A DNA stretch of 64,000 bases. Origin: Gonatopus flavifemur (Eukaryota; Arthropoda; Insecta; Hymenoptera; Dryinidae). The notes beneath the pieces were generated by a model. That model was not told where the DNA came from and searched no databases. It saw only the letters and a program-made list of their open reading frames with translations. The stretch is from NCBI GenBank assembly GCA_018340375.1, contig JAFFJZ010000020.1, positions 248,001 through 312,000 of the forward strand. Reading direction: 5' to 3'. The first letter of the stretch is position 1. Each line of letters starts with the position of its first letter. This document shows positions 1-11,455 of the stretch, piece by piece. A program made the translations under genes and the position numbers.

Positions 1-397
1 TTGGTTCTGCGATGGCACGGTATCAGTTTGTAAGCTAGTTAGGCATTTTTCACAGTGTGGAGATATTATTAGATTTTGTTGGACGGTGGTTGTCAAATTT
101 CATTATGGGATGATAATCATATGAGCATAAATGTGAGGAGAAGAAGGAAAACGTTTTCTCTCATCTGTTTCATGGCTTGATACTTGGAGGATTTAGAATT
201 CCCGACATTGAAGTTCAAAATGAGTTCTTTATAAATCTCTGGTATTCAAGGAGGATTCTTACAGAATTACCAGGAATTCATTATGAATTCTGTCGGAACT
301 GACATAACGGGAGTTCATTAGGGACATACTTGTGCTATGTGGGTACTGTTGACCCAAACAGCACAACAATTCCTGATGTATTCATAAAGAAATTTTC
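1..397. other. No gene seen
   Basis: AT-rich sequence with no convincing coding region. It contains short palindromic patches built on AATTCATTATGAATTC around 276-291. Vaguely similar AATTC-rich stretches occur near 29360 and 43090, so this may be an old dispersed repeat, but I cannot define its ends. Confidence 0.5.
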
Positions 398-405
398 ATG
401 AATTC

Positions 406-733
406 TAGGGATGTGCGAGTAGTGATTTTTCCGAGTCGCGTCGAGTACTCGGAATTCATTGAGTGCTCGAAAATTTTTCGAGCATCCAATAGATTTCCGA
501 GTACTCGGAAAATATATGATATACATGAATATGAATCTGATTCATATGTGATAGTGGATAACGATCCCTTATGTTTCCTAAGAATATTGCATTCGTTACA
601 AATGATAATTGATCCTAATTCTCAAAAAAATCGACAAATTACTCGAAGACTTCCAAGTAGCTTGAAAACTTCGAGGAGTAGAAAATACTCGACTCTAGAA
701 TACTCGAAAATTTCAAGTACTCGCACACACCTA
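406..733. mobile_element. hAT-like MITE with perfect 8-bp target duplication
   Basis: The terminal inverted repeats begin TAGGGATGTGCGAGTA and end TACTCGCACACACCTA. The element is flanked on both sides by ATGAATTC (398-405 and 734-741), an exact 8-bp target site duplication as made by hAT-type transposases. The 328-bp interior is rich in CGAGTACTCG palindromes and has no transposase, so it is non-autonomous. A plus-frame ORF runs through it but is a by-product of the CGAG repeats. A related, truncated copy lies at 28162-28377. Confidence 0.85.
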
Positions 734-741
734 ATGAATTC

Positions 742-1480
742 TCATATTTCCAAAGGAACTCATTCCTGGACTATTGTGTTGTCTGGGACTTGCTTTTAGT
801 ACTATATTATGACTTACAAGATGTAGTATGGGACAAGGTGTTGCATGGTGCGGAAGTAAAAGTGTGCAAATCGCACAGAAAAAAGATTAGTTGAAATGAC
901 TATTCAACTTGTAAGCGTGAAGGACTAATTTTTTTCATTGATTTAAACCATATTGAATGATTTTTTTGTGGAAATTGGTTAAGTCGATGAAAAAAATTGT
1001 TATTCTAACTAAAAAAAATGGGTTCATATGCGCTGACAAGTTAAATCGAATCGAATCAAATCCCACATCAGTTTCTCGAATTCCAATTGGTCTTTAAAAA
1101 AACAGTATCAAATTGAATTGAGTAGAATTCAATTTAATTAAATCGAACAAAACTGAAATGATTGAAGATATTCAAGATAGGTCTCAATTCCAATTGATAT
1201 TACATACATGTTTTTTTATCGCCTCTCTCATTTAGGAATCGAACCATTTCGATTTTACATTTTCGAATACTTGAGATACACATGCCTGATTTCTGGTGAC
1301 GAATGGAATTCTCAACAATTCGGTTCAATTCAATTTCGAATTATTTGCACACCTCTATTGGGAAGATGCTGGATATTTCTATAGTACAAGGGTTGTCGTT
1401 GAATAAAATTCTCGGAAATAATATTAGATAAAACACACTTGATTCAATGTAAGCCTAATGGGATGAAACAACACATGTTA
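742..1480. other. No gene; degenerate TCGAAT-rich stretch
   Basis: No coding signal is seen. From about 1020 to 1356 the sequence is full of loosely repeated TCGAAT/GAATTC words and ends in TTTGCACACCTCTA, which resembles the GCACACACCTA terminus of the MITE at 406-733. It may be a further degraded member of that kind of element, but no left terminus or target duplication could be found. Confidence 0.35.
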
Positions 1481-1849
1481 TAGAATGAAAATGGTGCGGG
1501 CAGTGCGATTGAAGTTGCGAATCATGAGAATGTCGGGGATTCGGATAATACTATAGAAGATGGTGAAAATGAGGAACTTATGAATGAAAATGAAATGCAA
1601 GTGGACTGTGCTGATGAAACCTCCTCGTCAACAGCTGATGATAATTTTGATCTTGAGGTGATTTATTCATTGTAGAGGAGAGTGGGACAAGATGGACCAC
1701 TTAAGCTTCAAACAGCTGGATATATTCAAATATTCATTAAATACAATTCTGGACTTCCAAGTATTCGAAATTGGTATATGGTTTACTGATAGCAGCTTGA
1801 ACATAAAATTTCCTTGAATATTGCAGGATGCCTGGCAGATTCAGAATGA

Positions 1850-3548
1850 ATGTATGGAATGTCTAATGGAGAATTGTCTCAATTTATTTCGGAAGATGAT
1901 CAGAAATCTGATGCAACGGAATATACTGGACAGTTTCAACGTCTTCATGAATTGTTCAACGACAAGAGTTTTCCTGACACCATTGACACATCAATGAAAA
2001 ACAGTAAAGCAGACATCATATTGATGTTAATCAAATACAGTTTGAGATTTCCTCTCTCACTATATGCTATAAAAAGTTTATTCGAACTGATAAACTGTAT
2101 GTTCACTACTTCGGTGTTGCCTGATACCAGTCATTTAATAGACATTATCTTCAACCCAAAGAATGCGTTAGAATTCCATGCCACTTGTTCAATTTGTAAA
2201 TCATATATTGGTAGCATTACATCTAAAGAACAATTTATAAATTGTGTGGAGTGTAAAAAGACAATTGATATCTCGAAGTCAAATTATAAGAAATTTTTTT
2301 TAACTATAGATCCTCGAGAGGATATAAAAAGTTTATTAGAACAGAATGACGAATATTATAATTATATCATGAATGAGAGAGTAGGGAAGGAAAGAGTTAT
2401 TGAGGACATTCATGATGGGAAGATGTACAAGGATTTCGTTGAAAGTTCATCTGAAAAAGATAGAAATCAATATGCAACAGCCACATTGATGACGGATGGT
2501 GCCCCTGTTTTCGGAAACTCAACTTTCTCGATTTAGCCAGTGCAAATTATGATTCATGAATTGCCAATCAAAATACGTCATAACTCTTTGATACTCTGCG
2601 GTTTGTGATTTGGTGAGAATAAACCGCAAATGAATTCATTTTTTCAACCATTCGTTAAATATATGAATCATTTGGCCGAAATCGGTATACCTTGCGATAT
2701 TAAAAACAGGGAAATTCTTGTAAAAACGCATCTAATTTGCTGCTCGGTTCACTCTGTCGCAAGGGCGCCAATGCAAGGTTTGAATCTTTTCAATGGTTCG
2801 TATGGTTGCAATTGGTGTTTACATCCTGGGGAATACATCAACGCCTTCAAGTGTAGAAAATATTTGATATCAAACTGTATTCCCCCAAGAAGAGTCAGGA
2901 GATCAAATGCGCATCAATACTTCTGAAATTACATTCATTGATTATTATTGAGGGTTTCACAACAGATTATATGCATCGCATATTGTTTGGAGTAGCGAAA
3001 AAGTTTGCTGAGTATTGGTTCACTGTCCGTGGAAAACCATATTCTATACCATCAAAGAAATTAGCGACCCTCTCAGAAATGTTGATGCAAATAAAAATTC
3101 ACAGCCATCTCCAACATATGCCGCAATCAATTGCTGATCGGAAGTACTGGAAAGCTAGAGAATGGGAAAACTGGTTATTATATTGTAGTGTTCCTCTGTG
3201 GAACTATAATCTCCCTGATGTTTACATTCCGCATTGGATGAAACTTGTGGGAGCTATATATATACTTCTGAGTGGTACAATTACAAGTGCGGAGTTGGAT
3301 TACGCCGATCAATCACTCCACATATTTGCGATTGACACTCAACTATTATACGGTGGAATCGCAATGATCTATAATCTGCACTTACTATTCCATCTAGCAG
3401 AATGTGTCAAAAATTGGGGACCATTATGGTGCCATAGTACTTTCCCGTTTGGGAATGGCAACGGAAAATTATTGAAAACCATCCATGCTGCGGATGGAGT
3501 TCTCCAACAAATATGTAGATTCATCACTTTAGAAAAAAGTGTGGAATA
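1850..3548 (+). pseudogene. Tnp2-type (En/Spm, CACTA-like) transposase remnant
   Basis: Three consecutive open segments on the plus strand (1850-2536, 2630-2926, 2938-3548) carry pieces of one transposase. The first has a Cys-rich patch (ATCSICKSYIG ... NCVECKKTI) and ends near MTDGAPVF, the segment expected to hold the first catalytic Asp. The second reads SVARAPMQGLNLFNGSYGCNWC, matching the conserved SVARAPMQ.....GxYGCxxC block of the tnp2 family. The third contains GFTTDYMHRILFGV and a His/Leu-rich NLHLLFHLAECV block. Frameshifts and stops separate the pieces. An acidic, Asn/Glu-rich open stretch at about 1480-1675 may be the former N-terminus. The C-terminus is cut at 3549 by insertion of another transposon. 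The family assignment rests on motif recall; CACTA termini were not located. Confidence 0.65.
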
Positions 3549-3550
3549 TA

Positions 3551-4263
3551 CAGGGTGTCCCATTTTAATCTGTCACTTAGAATATCTCGGAAATGAATAG
3601 ATTCAGAAGAAAATGTTCCGGCAAAAAAATGTAAGAATCTGAGGGAAACATCCGATGGGGAACTTGGCTTTGACCTCAGATCTCACTTTCAAGGTCATTT
3701 TGAGGTCAACTCATGTTTTTTAAATGGAATCCCCTACTTTTTACTACCGGTCTAGATTCTACGCTGAAAACCAAGGAACTTTTGTCTCAAACGTTTTTTC
3801 GAAATCCCCATAGATGGCGCTCTAATTGATGAGAAAATGAGAATTCTCAAACCCTCGGATTGTATTCTGTCTAACCTAATGCTCAACTCTTGAGTGTTTC
3901 TCATCTCCCGGAAATTGCCGTCGGTTGTGTTTTGTTTTGGTTTCGTTCTTGGAAATTGTCATTGTTTTGATTCACGTGTGAATACCTTCGAAATTTAGCA
4001 TTCCCAAACTGCTCAGTCCTCTGTTATCATGTGGAGGAAACACGTTTCTAAATATCATGTCTGATTACGCGCCAAACGATATTGTTGACGTTTTGTTGTG
4101 TCTTGGTGAAGCGCAGGGAAATTATGTTGAAGCTGTGAGAACGTTTCAACGTCGTTTTCCGGATCGCAGGTGTTCAATCTGTCGGACATTAACAAGCTCT
4201 TTGAGAATATCAGAAGTATTGGTTGAGTACTCTCAAAGAACTTGTTAATGTCTGACAGATTGA
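3551..4263 (+). mobile_element. Truncated DD41D-type Tc1/mariner relative
   Basis: A left terminus CAGGGTGTCCCATTTT follows a TA dinucleotide inside the Tnp2 pseudogene. The following ~400 bp (GGCTTTGACCTCA, AGATGGCGCTCTAAT) is a diverged version of the long inverted repeats of the full element at 58622-60651. At 4057 an ORF opens MSDYAPNDIVDVLLCLGEAQ and then ARG-Phe-Pro-Asp-Arg, an N-terminal DUF4817-like helical domain found at the head of such transposases. The ORF stops being recognisable at about 4200, where an inverted duplication (4168-4206 against 4224-4263) begins. No catalytic domain or right terminus follows. Confidence 0.65.
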
Positions 4264-4659
4264 ACTCCTCCAGAGCTCTATATGAATTCATTGGTTCTTG
4301 AAGAGTTCTATTCTCGCTCTTGAAGAAGAATTTTTCGTGTGTTATCTGGGCGGGTTCATGTCTTGGGGAATATCTTTTTTTTTCGATTTCATATCATTCT
4401 TCCCTTATTTCGAGGAACTGAAGATAGTAATTGTGATAATTCTATATTATAATAGGAACTAACTTTTTTTCCCTGCTGTTATTATATTGATATATTACTG
4501 ATTAACAGATCCATCCACCCCAAAACAAACACCTTCATCATAAATGGATACTTGTACTCATAACACTTATAATCAAGATACTTGTCCCCGTACTCGAAAA
4601 TATAATATCAAATATACCAGCCTTCATGGTATTTCTCATACTCCTGAGAATCCATTGCT
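4264..4659. other. No gene seen
   Basis: AT-rich sequence between the truncated mariner relative and a tandem repeat. Nothing recognisable is seen apart from TTCTTGAAGAGTTC-type words resembling those at 7850-7880. Confidence 0.4.
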
Positions 4660-5010
4660 CTCCGTGAGGAGATTCAGAATCGATTGGTCTATATTCCACG
4701 GAGACAGAGTTTTGAAATTTTTTCACCAATTCGTCAAAGAGTTTGATGGAATTTGCAACTATACTTCTTCAAAAACGTTCCTCCGAAGTGATTTCATTCT
4801 TCATTCCATTAGATTTCGAATCGATCGGTCTTTATTCGATGGACACGAATTTTTGGAATTTGTTCAGTAATTTGTCACATGAATTGATGGAATTTGCAAG
4901 TACACTTTTTCAAAAACGTTCATCTGAAGTGTTATTAATTTCTCATTTCAGAAGATTCTGCATCGATCAGTCTATATCTCATGGACACGAATATGTGGGA
5001 AATTTCTAAT
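4660..5010. repeat. Tandem repeat, ~140-145-bp unit, about 2.4 copies
   Basis: Successive units begin near 4678 (AATCGATTGGTCTATATTCC), 4817 (AATCGATCGGTCTTTATTCG) and 4962 (CATCGATCAGTCTATATCTC). Each is followed by ggacacgaat-like sequence, GATGGAATTTGCAA and TTCAAAAACGTTC. Short open frames across it are by-products. Reverse-complement units of the same family occur at 27820-27990, so this is a dispersed satellite-like repeat. Confidence 0.7.
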
Positions 5011-5696
5011 CGAGTCGAACCTGTACTTGGTCGAATCCGCAAGTGCATTCTGAAACATCAGGATTATTGATAACATGACGATCCAAGCACATAAAAAATA
5101 ATAATCGGATGTGAAATTCAATTATTCACCAGAGAGATGACAAAAGAAAATTGAATGTCTCCACACAGAATCGAACTTGGCCGTCCTCTTGCAAGAATCA
5201 TGTCTTTTGCCGCTAGGCTATGGGGTCTTGTGATATTTCGATCCACATATTACGTCTATGAAGTAATGCAGCGAAGGAGAGAGACTGATAGTGTGTGGAA
5301 TGATGAAATATCAATTTGAATGATCAAATCTAATTATTCAGTTCATTGAAAATAATTTGCACTGAATTAATTGAATATTCAGTCTTATTATTTTGATGTT
5401 GATCAACATCTGATAATCGATGTTGATTTGATCATCCTCATTGGAATATCATAGTGATATCTGAATAATTATTTCATCAGGGAAGATTATGGAATTCACC
5501 GCAGGATATTTATCATAGATCCCCAAACTATCTTAGAATTTTTCAACCATCGATTGATTGACAATTTTCATGAAATTCATTGAAAAATTATCAAGATTCA
5601 TAATAATGATTAAAAATGCGTAACTATTAGGAAATTTTTATAGAATACATATGGGAGTTCTTGAAAGCTTCATAATCAGTCTTAAGAATAACTAGT
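5011..5696. other. No gene; contains a tRNA-like sequence
   Basis: Apart from the tRNA-like stretch at 5155-5235 (listed separately), this is AT-rich sequence with many GATCAACATC/GATGTTGATC words around 5395-5430 that could form a small hairpin. No coding region is seen. Confidence 0.4.
5155..5235 (-). repeat. tRNA-like sequence, probable SINE head
   Basis: On the minus strand the sequence reads ACCCCATAGCCTAGCGG, fitting an RNA polymerase III A box. About 45 bases later comes AAGTTCGATTCTGTG, fitting a slightly degenerate B box and T arm. Acceptor pairing is poor, so this is not a functional tRNA gene; a tRNA-derived SINE or tRNA pseudogene is likelier. The SINE body and tail could not be delimited. 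Confidence 0.45.
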
Positions 5697-6467
5697 CCCC
5701 CCCAAAAAACTTCAAAAAAGTGAAAAAAACAACGCCAAGTACATGAAAAAGTATTACAAAAGTATTTCAGTCTGTCAATTTTATTGATGAACTTTATTTT
5801 CCTTCCTCATATTATGTGATCAGCCAAAAAAAACATCAGAGGAGAAAAAAGATCTGAAATCACTATCAAGTACCAAGTACACTTGACTGCATAAATGCTG
5901 CTTGAATATATCAATCAATATGTTGAATAAATACCATGAGTGAACAATACATAGATACCACCGATTTGCCATTCCTAAATCAATCTTCTTCATCAAATTC
6001 TTTTTCAATCATGACACTTCACCATCATGGGACACTTGGTGTGGCCGATAAATGCTTTGGTTTGATACAGATGTTTTCTCAATTGCTAGGTTCAAGCAAA
6101 CCTTGGGTAATCAAAAACCTAGAGAATCGGCCACGCCAAGTGTCCCATGATGGTAAATTGTCATGATTGAAAAAGAATTCGTATTGAGTGTTTTCTTTAG
6201 ATTGATTTGGGATTGGCAAATCGGTGATATTTATGTATTGTTGACTCATGGTATTTATTCAACATATTTTATGCTCGTCAAGTGTACTTGGTACTTGATA
6301 GTGATTTTAGATGTTTTTTTTCCTCTGATGTTTTTTTTGGCTGATCACATAATATGAGAAAGGAAAATAAAGTTTATCAACAAAATGAATAGACTGAAAT
6401 ACTTTTGGAATACTTTTTCATGTACTTGGCGTTGTTTTTTTCACTTTTCTGAAGTTTTTTTGGGGGG
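5697..6467. mobile_element. Foldback element with ~350-bp inverted arms
   Basis: The left arm starts CCCCCCCAAAAAACTTCA and the right arm ends TGAAGTTTTTTTGGGGGG. Homology runs almost without break through AACGCCAAGTACATGAAAAA, CATATTATGTGATCAGCC, CAAGTACCAAGTACACTTGA and GGGACACTTGGTGTGGCCGAT. The arms are about 5697-6053 and 6123-6467, with a loop of roughly 70 bp. Small ORFs inside are mirror images of each other and not genes. No transposase is present. No clear target duplication was identified. Confidence 0.85.
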
Positions 6468-7789
6468 ATTTCACCCATTTTTTCAAATGCTCCTCAAGGA
6501 GTAATTCAATCTTCACATCAACAGATAAATTCATCATGTAGGATCACAATCCGTTGCTTCAAGTCTTCAAATCGAAATTTTTACAAAATATATTCTGCAA
6601 TAATATTGGGCTATCACAAGATCTGTAATAACACTCAGTATGCATTGTTCTCCATTGGAGGGCCAATAACGGCATCACGTTTATTTCTTAAGTCAATGAG
6701 TTTTTGAAGAATTGTGATGATCCAATACATTGTCAATAATGGAAAATCATTATACTGTCATCTGTTGCGATTCTCATGAACTTCCTTGTGATTGTTTCAT
6801 TGTGTGATATATTCGATGTCTACAATGCTGGATATGAAACCGAAATACTTTATGAAACTGTATTTGGAGAATTGTTTTTAGTTTGACTTCCAGTTTGAGA
6901 TGAGGTACACATTATAATAATTAAGAGAATTGATTTTCAGAAAAGTTGAAATGGTAAAGATAAAAATGATGTCTTTGAGATGACATTTAATTACTAAGAA
7001 GAGAAAATAATTATAGCCCTTTCGCACAATTCAAGAAATCATAAATATTGTTATGTAATATAATGAGTTGAATAAGATTTACCAAAGGTGAAATGGCATA
7101 ATGATGTCATCTTAGACGTCAACAGTATAGTAGAATACTTCATATTTCAAAAGGATCCAGAGAATCTATTATAACTTACTTTTTCTGAAAGGAAACATCT
7201 CATGGGATATTCGGTCCAATTGCTGCTATTGATAAATTTCAAGAGTTAATTGGTCAAGACAATCTCAATGTGCATAAATGAATGTCTGTAAGGAAATGTG
7301 ATTTGATTTCTCGATTACTATAGAATGAATATTGTTTCCTATTTTCATTATTAAAGACTGTATCATGAATTATGATTTATGAATTGAGTTTATGTTCAAT
7401 CATAAATTCGGCAACAGTGAACTAAATACTCACGTTAGGTGCATTCCAATAATATGTAGGTTACATTGCTTAGCGGAGAGTGGTCTTACTCTAACCATCT
7501 CCCAAGTCAGACCCCCTTATGTTCTTCGGAGACTTTTCATCCAATCAGCTTATTCGATGTATCACCGGAGGCATCATTAGGTACTGATTATTTGTCAAAA
7601 GGTGTGACAAATATCTATAATGATACATCAAGGAAGCTGAATCGCTGACGAACATAATGGGTCCGGCTCAGACACAGTCTAAATTAGACAACTCTCCTCT
7701 ATTTTTCAAATATGGGTTGCTATTTGATTCAATCCATTAGCTCATCTCCATCCTCAGGTACTTTCTGGATGGTGTCATGGTCAGGGAAT
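6468..7789. other. No gene seen
   Basis: About 1.3 kb of AT-rich sequence without convincing coding potential, repeats or RNA signals. Short open frames near 7392-7648 overlap in two frames and show no domain. Confidence 0.4.
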
Positions 7790-8045
7790 TGCCACCCACA
7801 CAGCACGCAGTTATTGAAGATATCTAAAAGGATACTCAATTGAGAGATCTTCAAGAACGTTCTTGAAGAGTTCTTAGAGATATCTTTCAGAAGTGTTGGG
7901 AAGACATCTTGTGAAAGATTTCTGAAAGATGTCTCGATTCAAGACATCTCCAAGACGACCATGCGAAATATCTTAAAGATATCCTGAGAGGCGTTTGAAA
8001 GATATTTTCCTGGAAGACTTTTACAAAATATGTTTGAGAGGATAG
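7790..8045. repeat. Cluster of degenerate AAGATATCTT motifs (left field)
   Basis: Repeated short palindromic words AAGATATCT, AAGACATCTT, GAAAGATGTCT and AAGATATTTTC follow one another every 15-25 bp, with frequent TTCTTGAAGA joins. The same motif set reappears at 8735-8990. Unit boundaries are too blurred for a fixed period. Confidence 0.55.
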
Positions 8046-8547
8046 ATTGTCAGCAGGTTTAGGTTATAAATACCTGATCATATGAATTGACATGAATAAC
8101 ACTCGGAATGTGCCCTTAATTGTAATCGAATTACACATGTGATAAATTCGGTCAAAAATCGAAAGCTTGAAAAATCTATAAACATGCCAAGAGATTTCAA
8201 ATTGTGCAAAAATTACGATTTTGTAACCTTTCAATACCCGCACTGAAATTGACGGATCTTCAAGACACAAATATTTTACAAATTACTTAACTTTTTACGC
8301 TCAATTTTATGTACAGCCTTCAAGTAAATTCACAAAAATTCTCATTCATACTCATTAATGAGTTATTCTTCAATAACGTTGGGACAGAAATAATTTAGGA
8401 AGAATCTGTGGTATCCACGACCAACTTGTCTGACATTTGTTTATATAGTAACAGTTTTTTCAAAAGATCACTTCTATTCTGAAAATGTACACCACTGACA
8501 CGATTCCACTGTGTTATATTGACAATCATAAGCATCAAAACCGAACT

Positions 8548-8625
8548 GTCTCTATAGCTCAGTTCACTGAAGCGTAAGTACATCGTAAGATGCGCGGGTT
8601 CGATTCCCGCAACCTCAAGGATTGA
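8548..8625 (+). repeat. tRNA-like sequence (A and B boxes)
   Basis: CTATAGCTCAGTTCACTGAAGCG fits a tRNA D arm and A box in length and content. GCGGGTTCGATTCCCGC is a perfect T-arm stem-loop containing the B box. The 7-bp acceptor stem does not pair (GTCTCTA against AACCTCA) and the anticodon arm is not canonical, so it looks like a tRNA-derived SINE head or pseudogene. It sits between two fields of AAGATATCTT motifs. Confidence 0.45.
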
Positions 8626-8734
8626 GATAAAGTCAACTTCATAGGAGTGCGAGAGCGACAAAGACAAATATGGGGGGAAGGAGGAGAAGGAAAAAGAAGA
8701 GGTGTTAGAATTTTTTTTCGTGAATAAATTCAAG

Positions 8735-8990
8735 CTTCTTCCAAGACATTTTTATGAATTTTGCAAGACATCTTCAAGAAATCTTAAAGAACTCTTTTAG
8801 ATTTCTCAATTCCTTCTTGAAGATATCTTGGAGAAGTCTCCGAAACATCTTTTAGAAATCTATTCATGTTGCATAAGACATCTTTTCGAATACGAAAAGA
8901 CATCTTTTAGAAAATTCTTCAAGACTTCTTGTACTTTTGGAAGATATCTTTTAGAATTCCAAGAGATATCTTCGTATCTGTTTGGGCATG
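8735..8990. repeat. Cluster of degenerate AAGATATCTT motifs (right field)
   Basis: More than ten words of the form AAGACATCTT(TTAGAAA) or AAGATATCTT occur here, matching the field at 7790-8045. A short plus-frame ORF is a by-product of the repetition. The two fields bracket about 700 bp that include a tRNA-like sequence. Confidence 0.55.
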
Positions 8991-9019
8991 GACCCATCAT
9001 TCCTTCTGCATCCACTTGA

Positions 9020-10677
9020 CTGTTTCTATCTGCAAAGACAGTTTGAAAAAAATTTCTTCTGCATTCACTTGACGGTCTTTATCTGTAAAGAGAATGTGAA
9101 GAAAAAAGAATTACATCAATTGTCATATATTTTCTCAAGTATTAGGCTATGAATCTCAGATTCTTTCCAACACACTAAAATAACTTAAATAATTCACTCA
9201 CAACAAGGGTTGCATGTGGGTTGTGGGGGCTGTACCCGCTCCTGCTCTGGGTGTGATTATAAAGTATTATCCACCAATATTATGATTGCAGATTGCAGGA
9301 GCCAGAACCGTCGCTAATATCACCATAGTTGCAGAGGTTCTGATCTGGAACATAAAAAATCAACCACAAAGTAAATTTCTTATACCAAAACATGTTCTAT
9401 TCTGTAAAAGACACGAAAATAGTGAATAAACTTGTCTGATTATGTGATCCTGTCCAGTTCTTCAGCTCCATACCTGCTATCTTCAAAATCTTCATGTGAA
9501 ATCACGTGCAATTTCTTTTTCACGTAAGTGTACGCATAAAAGCACTCTTTCACTTCACACAATAAATTTCAGAACTGTTCTAATTCCATGAAAATAAATA
9601 AACTCCATACTTCAATGGGAAGAATTTATTGAATTCGGAATTTTGTATCGGCGTGTGATGATGATTCTTAACCTTTAATCGAAATAAAAATAATCTCTCA
9701 CAAATTTGTTTGGGTTGAATTGAAATTTCAGTGAAACACGTGTCTTTGGATCACAGCTGATCGCGTTCAGGTTATGTTCCGAAATTGTGTTATCGATTGA
9801 TACAACTGAGAGTCGAGTTTCGGAACAAAGTCGCGAAGAAAATATTTCGAGGCCTCGCGGCCGCCGTTGCTTCCATGATTTTCCAACACATCCAATTATT
9901 GAACTCCTTATCTTACTGGAAGGCGCACTCCTCATTCTTTCTATAGCAATGGTCCGGTGAGGATTTGTAGAGAGAGGGTGCCATGAGTAAGGAGCTATCT
10001 CTCTTCAACTGTAGACGCGATTATAGTCCAGCATTAAGCTGAGATTTCATGCTGATCTTGTTGATGCGGTGGCACATTAGTTGAAGAGGCCCTGTCATTT
10101 TTCCTTCATTATCCAATGATCGTTGCGTCAAAAACGCCAGCATGAAATCACACCTTCAAGCTACATACTTACTGAAATAAGCACGACAATGGAATCGGGT
10201 TTGACGAGAGAGAGAGAGAGAGAGGTACGATTGGAAGTGCTTGCGTCTTTGTCTACTCCATCAAAACGGCGAGGAAGAGGATCGATTGGGTGTATTTCTA
10301 TGTTCCTGCCAGCAACTAACATGAGAAAAAAAGTGAAATGACGGGTTTTCCCAACCCTGTAAATACGAAATGATTCAAACCGATTGATGGTGCGAATCTC
10401 CGATTGAAAATGATTCAAACTGGAAAGTAAATTGAACTACCCCAGTTGAGAAAATCAGTTGATCTTCGCCAAATTTCATCAAATTACAGTTCAACTTGGA
10501 TAATTCTTTGGCCAAATTTCATCGGTGATTTGGTCAGAAAAATAAATTCTTCCAATGTATCGTGTATAACATTATATACAGTAATACATTCTTCAATGTA
10601 ACCAGGAAGGATGTGTAGGGTATTTTCTCATTGTTAGTTTCACAGCTATGGCGATTTGAAATTTTTTAGCTTCTAGC
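9020..10677. other. No confirmed gene; GC-richer patches
   Basis: Nothing is recognised at 9020-9660. A GC-richer patch at 9730-9960 includes CGAGGCCTCGCGGCCGCC and a possible 3' splice site (TTGAAATTTCAG near 9731). It could be a host promoter or first exon, but no product is recognised. A short (GA)n run sits at about 10207-10223. Overlapping open frames on both strands at 10120-10420 show no domain. Confidence 0.3.
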
Positions 10678-10817
10678 TAGTGATGGGCGATATGTCACGT
10701 TATCGATATTTTGTATACAATTTTTACCAAGTTTTTGTCGAGATTTTATGAACTTCAATATAAACGTGACAAACTTCCTATAAAAATATCGATATTTTCA
10801 GATATTGTCCATCACTA
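10678..10817. mobile_element. hAT-like MITE, 140 bp
   Basis: The termini are TAGTGATGGGCGATAT and ATATTGTCCATCACTA, with internal TATCGATATTTT/AAAATATCGATA pairing. The 8-bp flanks CTTCTAGC and CCTCCAGC match at six of eight positions, consistent with an old hAT-type target duplication. No coding sequence. Confidence 0.65.
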
Positions 10818-10904
10818 CCTCCAGCCAATCGGAATTCAGCAACTTGAAGCCGCTGAAGCTCTGGAACTAACAATAATAAAATAGGTCAATTTTTTCCACA
10901 GATC

Positions 10905-11370
10905 CGCCGTTTTCCAACTCAGCGAATGATGTAAAGCCTAAGTATGTAGCACACAATGCCTTTGAATGATTTTTATCTGAAAAAAACCCGAAAATGTTCA
11001 TATCTCCAAAACTAAGCGTCGAAACCATTTTTTTCGAACGGGAAATTATTGCATTTCGACTGCAGAATATGCTGTAGTAGGGCCGAAGCTGAAATATAAT
11101 TCAATGTGATTTTATATAAAATTTGTATGAAGTTTTCATACAAATTTATAGAAACTTGATAATAATTGTATATAGAATCACATTAAATCCAGATTATAGC
11201 CTCGGCCCAGAGCTGCTACTTCTAGGCTTTCTCATGGATCAATATTGTATACGACGGTTGGGCAGAACAACCAATGAGAATAATTGAGTTTACCCTAAAG
11301 TGACAGCACTGCCTCAGCCCTATGCTGTGAGGGGGAATTATGAATTTTGGGACACCTGGTATATATTGAC
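10905..11370 (+). repeat. Unclassified dispersed repeat, copy 1
   Basis: From GCCGTTTTCCAAC (10908) to GGGACACCTGGTATATA (about 11349-11365) this matches a second copy at 28381-28930 (ending GGGACATCCTGTATA). Shared words include GTAGCACACAATGCCTTTGAATGATT, partly, and GGGAAATTATTGCATTT. Copy 1 lacks the TTAA-flanked MITE found in copy 2 but carries its own small inverted repeat (11087-11210). The class of the repeat is unknown. Confidence 0.6.
11087..11210. mobile_element. Short MITE-like inverted repeat
   Basis: GGGCCGAAGCTGAAATATAA at the left pairs with the complement of TTATAGCCTCGGCCC at the right, and AATGTGATTTTATA with TATAGAATCACATT. The 124-bp hairpin is absent from the related repeat copy at 28381-28930, which supports insertion after the copies diverged. 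Confidence 0.55.
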
Positions 11371-11455
11371 ACGAGGACTGTCAGAATTCACGTGTTCAAA
11401 GAAGAATTCGAAATGCTTGAAGGAAGTTGTGGTACCATTAGATTCCCATGCAATT

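Noticed and set aside
8548..8625. Functional tRNA gene
   Set aside because: The T arm is perfect but the acceptor stem does not pair and the anticodon arm is not canonical, so it is called tRNA-like only.
11220..11235. CTAG as the 3' end of the Helitron
   Set aside because: A CTAG occurs, but without a convincing upstream hairpin, and it lies inside a repeat copy also present elsewhere without Helitron sequence.
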